A stretch of DNA of 8,613 nt from an uncultured Eubacteriales bacterium (GTDB lineage Bacteria; Bacillota; Clostridia; Oscillospirales; CAG-272). The stretch is from positions 1 to 8,613 of the forward strand of contig CATLAS010000020.1 in NCBI GenBank assembly GCA_949878535.1, in the 5' to 3' direction. Shown here piece after piece: positions 1 to 5,347 of the stretch (position 1 is the first letter of the stretch; each line of letters starts with the position of its first letter). Under the pieces are notes generated by a model, which had not been told where the DNA came from, made no database searches, and saw only the letters and a program-made list of their open reading frames with translations. The translations under genes and the position numbers were made by a program.

Positions 1-105
1 GGATTGTTTTGTAAACGATTGATTTGTAAATCCTGCAAAATGATAGTAGGGACAATCCCTCCGACTCACCTGCGGTGAGCCACCTCCCTTTGCTGGGGGG
101 GAGGC
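1..105. repeat. Dispersed palindromic repeat, copy A (left end cut by window)
   Basis: This is the right-hand part of a MITE-like element also present at 4689-4843, 5326-5473 and 8456-8609. The inner inverted pair GGATTGT (1-7) and ACAATCCC (52-59) brackets a core containing TTTGTAAATCCTGCAAAATG, which is nearly the same as in the copy at 5326-5473. The right end carries the hairpin-forming CACCTCCCTTTGCTGGGG...GAGGC end, with TGCTGGGG replacing the usual TGCACAAGG. The core has the opposite orientation to the copies at 4689 and 8456. The element lies just downstream of the permease gene. No coding capacity is seen, so any movement would need a transposase from elsewhere. Confidence 0.8.
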
Positions 106-126
106 TAAAAAGGAAAAAGGTTTTTG

Positions 127-154
127 CTGCACCGCAGCTCTTTGCCGGGGGAGT
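127..154. repeat. Degenerate half copy of the palindromic repeat end
   Basis: The stretch CTGCACCGCAGCTC followed by TTTGCCGGGGGAG resembles the half element CCGCTGCGCGGGAGCTCCCTTTGCACAAGGGAG seen at 5036-5082, with decay in the terminal stem. It contains its own GCTGC/GCAGC hairpin. It sits between copy A and the end of the permease gene and is probably a relic of an older insertion or of slippage of the element end. Confidence 0.45.
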
Positions 155-191
155 CTTATACAAAATTTTATGCCTGCTGTTTTTGTATTTT

Positions 192-2456
192 TTACTGTTT
201 AGAATCTGTGTCAGTAGGCGCAATGCTGGAATCGTACAATTCTGTTTCATAGTCTTTCATTATAACGCCGTAATCGGATGCAAGTTTGTTCCATCCGTCT
301 GCATTAAAGCCTTCCGGCAGGGGCAGGTACAGATAACTGTAGTTGGAATAGTATCTGTCATAACCGGGATCGTGGTAATAATATATGCCTATATAGGAAT
401 CTGAAGTCGGCAGCGTATCTGCATCTGTTGCATCCAACTGCTCACCCAACTCCCGTGTCAGTTTTAGTACATGTTCCCTTAGGCTTCCTTCACTTAACAG
501 TGCGGCATCTGACACAAAAACGGTGTTGTCCATTTGCTTGCCTTCTTTATCTTTATAATGATAGTCAATTTGCAGATTCGTGTACTGACTGTTTCGGTCA
601 AAGGTTCCTTTCAAAAGTTGGATCAATTCTTCTGCAGCGTCCAAATTGCTTTCGTAGTGCATTTGCATCAGAAGATCAAAGGTTTTTGGGGTGAGACTGC
701 GGATAATGGGAATATTCGCCCTCGTCAGATATTTGTTTTGCACAGTGTAAGATAGGGTTGCTCCAACCCAGTCATTTGCTTCGGGATCAAAATTCAGCGC
801 TTTGTACCATGCTTCAAAGCCGGCTTCGTTGATTTCATCTTGCAGGCAGGCAAAAATTTGATCCATATCCCAGTTATCGCCTGTCGTATCTGCGAAGACA
901 GATCCGCCGTATAACATTATATTTTCGGTTTCCTCCAAAACTGGGGGTAGGGTCATGTATGCTTCTCTGTATTCCGGTAGATCTGCCAGACGCTGTATGA
1001 TTTTTTCTATAGCTTCATATTTGAAAATAACGCGGCGGTACCGGGTGACAGCTCCGGTTCGGATTGCTACAATTTTTTCTACATATGCAGGGGTGTTTTG
1101 CGTTTGATTTATGGTGTAGCTGTTCGAATAATAGGTGCGATTAAAAATTCCATGGTCGAATTTATTCATGTTTTCGTCCAGAGAACTGGCGACAGCAGCA
1201 ATAATTTCCGGATCCTTAATAGAAATTTTCTGAGCGGTTTTTTCGGCATAGCTGCAGTTTTCGTTCCAATAGGAAACGTTCGTGTACCAGACCTGCGGAG
1301 CTTCCGCATCTACAAACCGCACGCTTGTAATATCCTGCGCATCTGGACGGAAAGAGGTGGCGGCGGAGGTGATTCCGTTTACCATGCCTGCAAGTCCAAG
1401 ATTCAGTAGTATAACAATACCCAGTGTAGGAATAATGCGAATGAGATTTTTCCATTTGAGGGTGGTAAGCAGTTCATATATAAAGAATGCAAGCACGGCA
1501 AGGATATACAGCAGAATGGCAATGGAGCTTTCTCCGTCGTTCAGAAGCAGGCAGGTTGCGATGAAGGAGAATACCAGGGTTACTGCAATGCGGATGCCTG
1601 CCTGAATGCTTCTATGAGGCGCACTCTTGGACGCAATTTCACTTTTTCTCCGGATAAAGAGGATTGCTGCCAGCACACCCATTACAAGTGCAATCAGCAG
1701 GGAATATACGTCGCACCATACGTTGTCCTGCAAAGAAGGACTTCTGTAGCCGATCGTTAATATGGTTCTTCCTATATAATCTACCAGAACATTGAATCTT
1801 GTTGAGAGAATTGTCAGAAAATGATCTTCCACTACAAAAGGCAGTTTGTTGGCAATTGTAGAAGTAATTAAATAGATAACCAGTCTGGGCAGGAAAAGCA
1901 CCAAGCCTGTTGCCGTGATATTGGAGAAAAGCGTTCCTGTAAAGCTGCATCCCAGCAAAACGCCGGATACAACCATTAAAATCATAACGATAAGACTGAG
2001 CAGCACGTCCGCCCAACCTACAAAGGAGAGGGCATACACTTGTGAGAGAAGAGTGTGCATCAACAAAGATACGCTGCCGCCTACAATCAATATGCCGAAT
2101 ATCCAGGAGAGAATTGCCGCGGTGAAGCTGAGGAAAATACACAGTCTTGTATAGGGGAGCGCGTGATAAAAATCGGAGTACTTGCGTTTGTTGAAGCCGG
2201 AAAAAACAATCAGCGTCATAACCGGCGCAACAAATACAGGCAGTCCCATCAGGGGACCAAGCAGTGTTTCAAAATCTACCGCTGTCGGATAAATTTCGCG
2301 TACTGTATTTATATTATATTGTAAATAATCTGCATATTCAAAAAGGGGTCCTGCAATAAACGCTACAAGATACAGGCTCAGTGCAATAAAGCCGAAAACC
2401 CGCAGTTGGCGTATACCTTCTATATAAATACCCCCGGAAAATACTTTCTTTTTCAT
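192..2456 (-). CDS. ABC transporter permease with large extracytoplasmic C-terminal domain
   Basis: This is the membrane subunit of an ABC exporter partnered by the ATPase upstream. From the chosen start the protein has 754 residues. The first ~370 residues hold about nine hydrophobic helices (first near residues 20-38, second near 65-88). A cytoplasmic SDFYHALPYTR motif follows helix 2 (residues 94-104), a pattern known from Clostridia ABC-2 permeases in GntR-linked operons. The remaining half is hydrophilic and rich in Tyr, Asn and Asp; it probably lies outside the membrane and resembles the DUF6449-type arrangement, though I cannot confirm the domain. An in-frame ATG at 2525 exists but lacks a ribosome site. 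The ATG at 2454-2456 opens MKKKVFSGG and has AAAGGG about 13 nt upstream, so I prefer it. It is the last gene of the minus-strand operon. The substrate is unknown; peptide or antibiotic export or envelope-stress sensing is typical of the group. Confidence 0.85.
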   Translation of the reverse strand: MKKKVFSGGIYIEGIRQLRVFGFIALSLYLVAFIAGPLFEYADYLQYNINTVREIYPTAVDFETLLGPLMGLPVFVAPVMTLIVFSGFNKRKYSDFYHALPYTRLCIFLSFTAAILSWIFGILIVGGSVSLLMHTLLSQVYALSFVGWADVLLSLIVMILMVVSGVLLGCSFTGTLFSNITATGLVLFLPRLVIYLITSTIANKLPFVVEDHFLTILSTRFNVLVDYIGRTILTIGYRSPSLQDNVWCDVYSLLIALVMGVLAAILFIRRKSEIASKSAPHRSIQAGIRIAVTLVFSFIATCLLLNDGESSIAILLYILAVLAFFIYELLTTLKWKNLIRIIPTLGIVILLNLGLAGMVNGITSAATSFRPDAQDITSVRFVDAEAPQVWYTNVSYWNENCSYAEKTAQKISIKDPEIIAAVASSLDENMNKFDHGIFNRTYYSNSYTINQTQNTPAYVEKIVAIRTGAVTRYRRVIFKYEAIEKIIQRLADLPEYREAYMTLPPVLEETENIMLYGGSVFADTTGDNWDMDQIFACLQDEINEAGFEAWYKALNFDPEANDWVGATLSYTVQNKYLTRANIPIIRSLTPKTFDLLMQMHYESNLDAAEELIQLLKGTFDRNSQYTNLQIDYHYKDKEGKQMDNTVFVSDAALLSEGSLREHVLKLTRELGEQLDATDADTLPTSDSYIGIYYYHDPGYDRYYSNYSYLYLPLPEGFNADGWNKLASDYGVIMKDYETELYDSSIAPTDTDSKQ

Positions 2457-2499
2457 TGTTCCACACATGCCCTTTCCATGTATTTTACTATACCATGAT

Positions 2500-2531
2500 G
2501 CAAAAATGTTTGCTCGCAAGGACATTTTTGC
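2500..2531. repeat. Perfect 10-bp inverted repeat in ATPase-permease gap
   Basis: GCAAAAATGT (2500-2509) and ACATTTTTGC (2522-2531) are exact inverse complements separated by 12 nt, and the loop itself contains a TTGC/GCAA pair. It lies in the leader of the permease, about 45 nt upstream of its start. It lacks a T-run after the stem, so it is not a textbook terminator. It may be an mRNA processing or stability hairpin that adjusts permease output relative to the ATPase, or part of a mobile structured element together with 2545-2598. Confidence 0.55.
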
Positions 2532-2544
2532 GAAGTCGTCAATT

Positions 2545-2598
2545 TCGCAGCCGTGCGGCGCCGCCGCGTGAAACTTGCGGGAGCAAGTTTTTCTGCGA
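2545..2598. other. Compact three-way-junction fold, possible structured RNA or repeat
   Basis: TCGCAG (2545-2550) pairs with CTGCGA (2593-2598). Inside, hairpin one is CGTGCGGC-GCC-GCCGCGTG (2552-2570), and hairpin two is AAACTTGC-GGGA-GCAAGTTT (2571-2590) with a GNRA-type GGGA loop when read on the plus strand. Two G-U wobbles in hairpin one pair only in plus-strand RNA; on the minus strand they become mismatches. It lies in the 164-nt gap between ATPase and permease genes, where operons of this type usually have little or no gap. It could be an antisense-strand RNA, an inserted short repeat, or a structured spacer. The function is not established. Confidence 0.4.
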
Positions 2599-2620
2599 TC
2601 GTTATATTGTGTCGGGATTG

Positions 2621-3514
2621 TTATTCTAAATTGAAGGTGTATCCAAGCGCTTCCATTTCATATGTGAAAACTTCTTCCAGCGTAAGGGGAAGTACCTCCA
2701 GCAATGCAGGATTCATAGGACGCAGAATGTCCAGCGTTTCCTCTTGTGTGCCCCGCACGATCAAATTGGCAACAGAACCGTGCTTGGTGAAATGGACCAG
2801 ATCCAATGCACTGAATTTGGATTTATCATATTCCTCTCGGAAGGCAATTTGTATTTTGAATTGTGATGTTTTCAAATTTTGTATATCGCTTTCCAGTACC
2901 AGCCCGCCCCGGTGCAGCAGCGCAAGCTGATCGCAGGTGTCCTCCAATTCCCGCAGAGAATGGGAGGTGAGGATTGCGGTGGCTCCCCGGTCTATTACGT
3001 CCTGGCAGATCAGTTTTTTTACGTAATTCCGTACGACCGGGTCCATGCCGTCAAAGGTTTCATCAAAGAAAATATATTTTGGAGCCGCAGCCAGCGCCAA
3101 AACGGTGATTGCCTGGCGGCGCATTCCTTTGGAAAAGGTGTTGAGACTCTTTTTCGGATCCAGTCCCAGTTCCTTTGTCAGTTCATTGTAGCGACCCTTG
3201 TTAAAGTTCGGATACATGGACTGGTATAGGGCAGCCATACGGTTCATGCTGGCGCCGTTTATGTAATACAGCTCATCGGGAATAAACATGATCTGCCCCT
3301 TCGCTGCAGCGTTTTCATATATCGGTTCTCCGTCCAGCAGTGCGGTGCCGCCGTCTGCTTTATACACACCGGAGAGAATGCGCAGGAACGTGGATTTTCC
3401 CGCACCGTTGGAGCCTACCATACCGTATATACAGCCGTCTTGAATGGTACAGGATATATCCTGCAGAGCGGTGTAGGTTCCGAATTTCTTTGTAAGCTTT
3501 TCAGTTTTTATCAT
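2621..3514 (-). CDS. ABC transporter ATP-binding protein
   Basis: This is the cytoplasmic nucleotide-binding subunit that hydrolyses ATP to drive the permease encoded downstream. It has 297 residues. Walker A is GSNGAGKST (residues 34-42), the signature motif is FSKGM (127-131, a relaxed form of LSGGQ), Walker B is YIFFDE (147-152) and the switch histidine is H185 in TSHSL. The Q-loop position reads FIPDE, with Asp instead of Gln, as happens in several drug or bacitracin-type ABC ATPases. After about residue 210 a C-terminal extension of about 85 residues follows, ending in LEEVFTYEMEALGY. The start ATG has AGGA six nt upstream. It begins 48 nt after the GntR gene on the same strand, so the two are almost surely co-transcribed. 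Context and relatives suggest export of a peptide, antibiotic or lipid-linked compound, but the substrate cannot be told. Confidence 0.93.
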   Translation of the reverse strand: MIKTEKLTKKFGTYTALQDISCTIQDGCIYGMVGSNGAGKSTFLRILSGVYKADGGTALLDGEPIYENAAAKGQIMFIPDELYYINGASMNRMAALYQSMYPNFNKGRYNELTKELGLDPKKSLNTFSKGMRRQAITVLALAAAPKYIFFDETFDGMDPVVRNYVKKLICQDVIDRGATAILTSHSLRELEDTCDQLALLHRGGLVLESDIQNLKTSQFKIQIAFREEYDKSKFSALDLVHFTKHGSVANLIVRGTQEETLDILRPMNPALLEVLPLTLEEVFTYEMEALGYTFNLE

Positions 3515-3562
3515 ATGAATTCCTTGCCTTTCCCGATCGTTTGTAAAAGCGGTATGTTATTG

Positions 3563-3940
3563 TTATATTGGCTGCTTTCCTGCGGTTCCCCTGTCTACAG
3601 CATCGTCCAGTTCTTTTTTGGAAACGCCTGCCGCCCACAATTCCGCAACAAGCTCTTCCAACAGAGCAAGCTTGTTCCTGCTGATTTGGCGCAGAATATC
3701 CAGCGCAGATTCTGTGATGAAGCATCCTCTTCCGGGGACGGTGGAAATGATTCCGCGAACGTCCAGTTCGCCATACGCTTTTTGAATGGTATTGGGATTT
3801 ACGGAAAGTTCCATAGAAAGGCTTCGGACGGAAGGAAGCTGTGACCCCGCGCCCAAAATCCCTCCCAGAATAAATTTTTCGACCTGGGAGATGATCTGTT
3901 CATAAACAGGTGTTCTTGACATAGCGTCTATTTGGAACAT
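3563..3940 (-). CDS. GntR-family (YtrA-type) transcriptional repressor
   Basis: A 125-residue DNA-binding regulator, the length usual for the YtrA subfamily, which lacks the large effector domain of other GntR proteins. Residues 8-75 form the winged helix-turn-helix: TPVYEQIISQVEKFILGG, then QLPSVRSLSMELSVNPNTIQ as recognition region, then GRGCFI in the wing. The C-terminal helix ISRNKLALLEELVAELWA probably dimerises. The open frame extends upstream to 4018, but that extension runs through two strong hairpins. The ATG at 3938-3940 (MFQIDAMSR) has AAAGGA about 11 nt upstream and matches the usual family N-terminus, so I chose it. It is the first gene of the operon with the ATPase and permease. 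Members of this subfamily commonly repress their own ABC operon; the inverted repeat at 4038-4060 is the likely target. Confidence 0.92.
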   Translation of the reverse strand: MFQIDAMSRTPVYEQIISQVEKFILGGILGAGSQLPSVRSLSMELSVNPNTIQKAYGELDVRGIISTVPGRGCFITESALDILRQISRNKLALLEELVAELWAAGVSKKELDDAVDRGTAGKQPI

Positions 3941-3963
3941 AGATAGACCATTCCTTTCTGAAA

Positions 3964-4025
3964 CAACTGCGCCGCATGCGCAGCTGCAGGATTTGAACGC
4001 ATCGGCGCATCCGAGCATTCAAACC
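3964..4025 (-). promoter_or_regulatory. Two-hairpin 5' leader of the GntR-ABC operon
   Basis: In the minus-strand transcript, hairpin 1 (4025 to 3989) has GGTTTGAATGC paired with GCGTTCAAATCC, with one bulge and an inner CGG/CCG stem closing on ATGCG. Hairpin 2 (3986 to 3964) has CAGCTGCGC paired with GCGCAGTTG, also closing on ATGCG. The hairpins are two nt apart and hairpin 2 ends a few nt before the ribosome site of the GntR gene. A segment of hairpin 1 (TGCGCCG, 4003-4009) is complementary to the 3' arm of hairpin 2 (CGGCGCA, 3968-3974), so an alternative fold is possible. Only a short TTT follows, so it is not a clear terminator. Role inferred: translation or transcription control of the operon, or a structured repeat. 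Confidence 0.5.
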
Positions 4026-4037
4026 AATTTCGCCATA

Positions 4038-4060
4038 CTGTTCTACTTGTAATAGTACAG
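4038..4060. promoter_or_regulatory. Probable operator of the GntR repressor
   Basis: CTGTTCTA (4038-4045) and TAGTACAG (4053-4060) form an inverted repeat with a 7-bp spacer and one mismatch. It starts three bp downstream of the -10 box of the operon promoter, covering the likely transcription start. A dyad at this position is what a dimeric GntR/YtrA repressor needs for autoregulation. The link to this particular protein is inferred from position. Confidence 0.6.
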
Positions 4061-4062
4061 AT

Positions 4063-4091
4063 ATTTTACATGAAAGTTTTCGCTGTGTCAA
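4063..4091 (-). promoter_or_regulatory. Sigma-A type promoter of the GntR-ABC operon
   Basis: On the minus strand TTGACA (4091-4086) is followed after exactly 17 bp by TAAAAT (4068-4063), giving a consensus -35 box and a five-of-six -10 box. Transcription would start near 4056 and give a leader of about 115 nt before the GntR start codon. Confidence 0.8.
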
Positions 4092-4124
4092 TAGATTTAC
4101 TTAAAATATTTTTCAGGAGGTTTT

Positions 4125-4298
4125 TCAGAGTTTAATCTCAATTATGCCGTGGGTTTCTTCATAATTTCGTACGCAGATGATACACAGATATTCCAGCAGA
4201 TTGCTGATACTTCTGTTTTCCGCTTTCGCAATGATTTTTATTTTCGAAAGCACTTCGTCATCCAAATGAAAAGTAAACGGCGTTTTACGTGTAGGCAT
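4125..4298 (-). CDS. Small ribbon-helix-helix (Arc-like) DNA-binding protein
   Basis: A 57-residue protein with the compact plan of an RHH regulator. A basic N-terminus is followed by the strand TPFTFHLDDEVLSKIKIIAK, in which alternating residues would contact DNA. A turn, AENRSISNLL, leads into the second helix EYLCIICVRNYEETHG. The start ATG has a perfect AGGAG nine nt upstream, so translation is well supported despite the short length. It is transcribed away from the plus-strand small genes and towards the GntR operon, which has its own promoter. The upstream region contains a perfect 12-bp inverted repeat (4314-4350), suggesting autoregulation. It could equally be the antitoxin-like half of a lost module; no toxin partner is seen. 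Confidence 0.75.
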   Translation of the reverse strand: MPTRKTPFTFHLDDEVLSKIKIIAKAENRSISNLLEYLCIICVRNYEETHGIIEIKL

Positions 4299-4313
4299 GA
4301 GTATTATCTCCTA

Positions 4314-4350
4314 AATATGTTATAATTTCTTTAATAGGTTATAACATATT
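4314..4350. promoter_or_regulatory. Perfect 12-bp inverted repeat, likely operator of RHH gene
   Basis: AATATGTTATAA (4314-4325) is the exact inverse complement of TTATAACATATT (4339-4350), with a 13-bp spacer. A related GGTTAT half-site recurs near 4372. It starts 15 bp upstream of the RHH start codon at 4298 and lies in the divergent region shared with the gene at 4495. RHH dimers bind such spaced half-sites cooperatively, so autoregulation is a reasonable inference. The rest of the region, about 4385-4430, is a T/A-rich tract with no clear promoter on the plus strand. Confidence 0.6.
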
Positions 4351-4494
4351 CATTCAAATGTATATAGTAACGGTTATGTAACTGTTTAATAATTTTTAAA
4401 TTTTTTTGATTTTTTTGTTTTTTATTCTGCTGACGGAATTATACCATATCTTTTATGTGTTAACATTAAGAAAAATGTATGGTAGGAGAAAGAA

Positions 4495-4662
4495 ATGGCA
4501 AATTTTAAAATACCAAATACGCCGCCAACAACCTGCAAGACAATTCGTTTTCCGATTTCATTGGTGGAAGAGATTGAAAAAGCGATTCGCGGAAAAGAGT
4601 GTACATTTACAGCTTTTGTAATAGCAGCGGCATGGGCGGCTTTGGAGGAAATAGAAGAGTAA
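4495..4662 (+). CDS. Small ribbon-helix-helix DNA-binding protein
   Basis: A 55-residue protein. After a short leader (MANFKIPNTPPTTC) the core KTIRFPISLVEEIEKAI fits the RHH strand and first helix. A turn (RGKECTFTAF) leads into the second helix VIAAAWAALEEIEE. This strand-helix-helix pattern with a TF(T/S)AF turn is common in small Arc-like proteins of Clostridia plasmids and integrative elements. The start has AGGAG six nt upstream. The stop overlaps the next ATG in a TAATG junction, a translational coupling signal, but the coupled frame is broken by a repeat insertion. Its partner or target is unknown; the nearby 4314-4350 inverted repeat could serve it as well. Confidence 0.7.
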   Translation: MANFKIPNTPPTTCKTIRFPISLVEEIEKAIRGKECTFTAFVIAAAWAALEEIEE

Positions 4663-4781
4663 TGTATAAGTTTGTAGGAACTTCATCAGGCTCCCTTGTG
4701 CAAAGGGAGATGTCGCGAAGCGAAGCGATAGCGACTGAGGGATTGTTCTCCTATCATTTTAAATTATCTGCAAATCGGTAG
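4662..4781 (+). pseudogene. Truncated small gene coupled to the RHH gene, interrupted by repeat
   Basis: An ATG overlapping the stop of the preceding RHH gene (TAATG) opens MYKFVGTSS, nine codons, before the sequence enters palindromic repeat copy B at 4689. The remaining 30 codons to the TAG at 4779 are repeat-derived. The coupling signal suggests that a genuine second cistron once began here and lost its continuation when the element arrived. The original product is not recognisable. Confidence 0.35.
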
Positions 4782-4843
4782 TACATGCAGACAATCCCTC
4801 CGACTCGCTTACAGCGAGCCACCTCCCTTTGCACAAGGGAGGC
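4689..4843. repeat. Dispersed palindromic repeat, copy B (complete)
   Basis: About 155 bp. The ends GGCTCCCTTGTGCAAAGGGAG (4689-4709) and CTCCCTTTGCACAAGGGAGGC (4823-4843) are near-perfect inverted repeats, each also self-complementary. Next inward are small arms, GTCGC/GCGAC on the left and CTCGC/GCGAG on the right, then the inner pair GGGATTGT and ACAATCCC. The core reads CTATCATTTT, eight nt, then CAAATC, which is copy A's core in the opposite orientation. No ORF is convincing. It interrupts the small cistron opened at 4662. The flanks AAGTTTGTAGGAACTT and AAGGTTTGGCGGAACTT are similar but not adjacent to both ends, so a target duplication is uncertain. Confidence 0.85.
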
Positions 4844-4875
4844 TAAGGTTTGGCGGAACTTTGGAGGAGGTGTAA

Positions 4876-5024
4876 ATGGGAGGATTGGGGGAATCTGTGA
4901 AGAGTGTATACAAATAGAATTTGAAGAAAATGAGTTGATAAAGAAAAGAGTGGCATTGTTAGAGCAATTAGACAAGCAATATGAGCAGATAGAGAAAAGA
5001 CTGTCCGGAGAAAGGGAAGTGTAA
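4876..5024 (+). pseudogene. Small coiled-coil protein gene, apparently frameshifted
   Basis: A strong GGAGGAGG lies five nt upstream of the ATG at 4876, which opens MGGLGESVKSVYK and then hits TAG at 4915. In the -1 frame the sequence continues as IEFEENELIKKRVALLEQLDKQYEQIEKRLSGEREV to TAA at 5022, a charged, heptad-like helix. Joining the two by one frameshift at the AAA codon gives a 49-residue protein of ordinary look. Just before the ATG, CTTTGGAGGAGGTGTAA resembles the 3' end of the RHH gene at 4495, CTTTGGAGGAAATAGAAGAG, so this may be the remnant of another RHH plus coiled-coil gene pair. It may also be a sequencing error or programmed shift, though no classic slippery heptamer is seen. 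Confidence 0.4.
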
Positions 5025-5035
5025 ACGAAGGAGAG

Positions 5036-5082
5036 ACAATCCCTCACCCGCTGCGCGGGAGCTCCCTTTGCACAAGGGAGCC
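5036..5082. repeat. Solo half copy of the palindromic repeat (copy C)
   Basis: It contains only the right half of the element: ACAATCCCTCACCC, a CCGC/GCGG hairpin, then GCTCCCTTTGCACAAGGGAGC. It matches the right half of the copy at 5326-5473 almost base for base. No left half is present upstream. It starts 12 nt after the coiled-coil frame stop and ends 50 nt before the next RHH gene. A solo half suggests recombination or slippage between ends rather than simple transposition. Confidence 0.75.
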
Positions 5083-5131
5083 AAATGAAGTGGGGCTGGA
5101 TTGAGGATTTTCTGTTAAGGGGGAAAATGGT

Positions 5132-5308
5132 ATGTTTAGATTAAATGATGTGATGAAGAGTGCAAACGTGGCGAGAACAATTCGATTTACAGAAAGTTTG
5201 TTTGAGCAATTAGATCGACTTGCTTATAAAAATGATGTTTCCTTTAATTCTTTGGTTTTGCAATGCTGCAAATATGCTTTGGAACATTATGAGGAAGATG
5301 CTCAATAA
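5132..5308 (+). CDS. Small ribbon-helix-helix DNA-binding protein
   Basis: A 58-residue protein. The core ARTIRFTESLFEQLDRLAY gives the RHH strand and helix 1, the turn KNDVSFNSLV follows, and helix 2 is LQCCKYALEHYEEDAQ. It shares the TIRF strand and the SFNSLV-type turn with the RHH protein at 4495-4662, so the two are distant relatives. AAGGGGG lies eight nt before the start ATG at 5132. The gene is flanked by repeat C upstream and repeat D downstream, and repeat D supplies a terminator for it. No toxin, recombinase or replication gene is next to it, so its role is unknown beyond probable DNA binding. Confidence 0.7.
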   Translation: MFRLNDVMKSANVARTIRFTESLFEQLDRLAYKNDVSFNSLVLQCCKYALEHYEEDAQ

Positions 5309-5321
5309 ATTTGCACGAACG

Positions 5322-5347
5322 AAAAGCCTCCCTTGTGCAAAGGGAGG
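5322..5347 (-). terminator. Intrinsic terminator for minus-strand transcription (left end of repeat D)
   Basis: On the minus strand the stem CCTCCCTT/AAGGGAGG closes a five-nt loop and is followed by GCTTTTCG. It would stop transcripts of the glycosyltransferase gene before they reach the convergent RHH gene. Confidence 0.6.

Noticed and set aside
2457..2525. Upstream start of the permease at 2525
   Set aside because: No ribosome site is present and the extension crosses the inverted repeat at 2500-2531; the MKKK start is better.
3941..4018. Upstream extension of the GntR frame (MLGCADAFK...)
   Set aside because: It reads through the two hairpins, lacks a ribosome site, and makes the protein longer than the family; the ATG at 3940 fits.
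3964..4035. tRNA-like sequence (TGGCGAAATTGG and TTCAAATCCTGC on the minus strand)
   Set aside because: The T-arm stem does not pair, there is no anticodon arm, and the acceptor ends do not match; the palindromes explain the region better.
4785..5024. Single 79-residue frame starting inside repeat B
   Set aside because: The first ~20 codons are repeat sequence without a ribosome site; only the distal helical part looks real.
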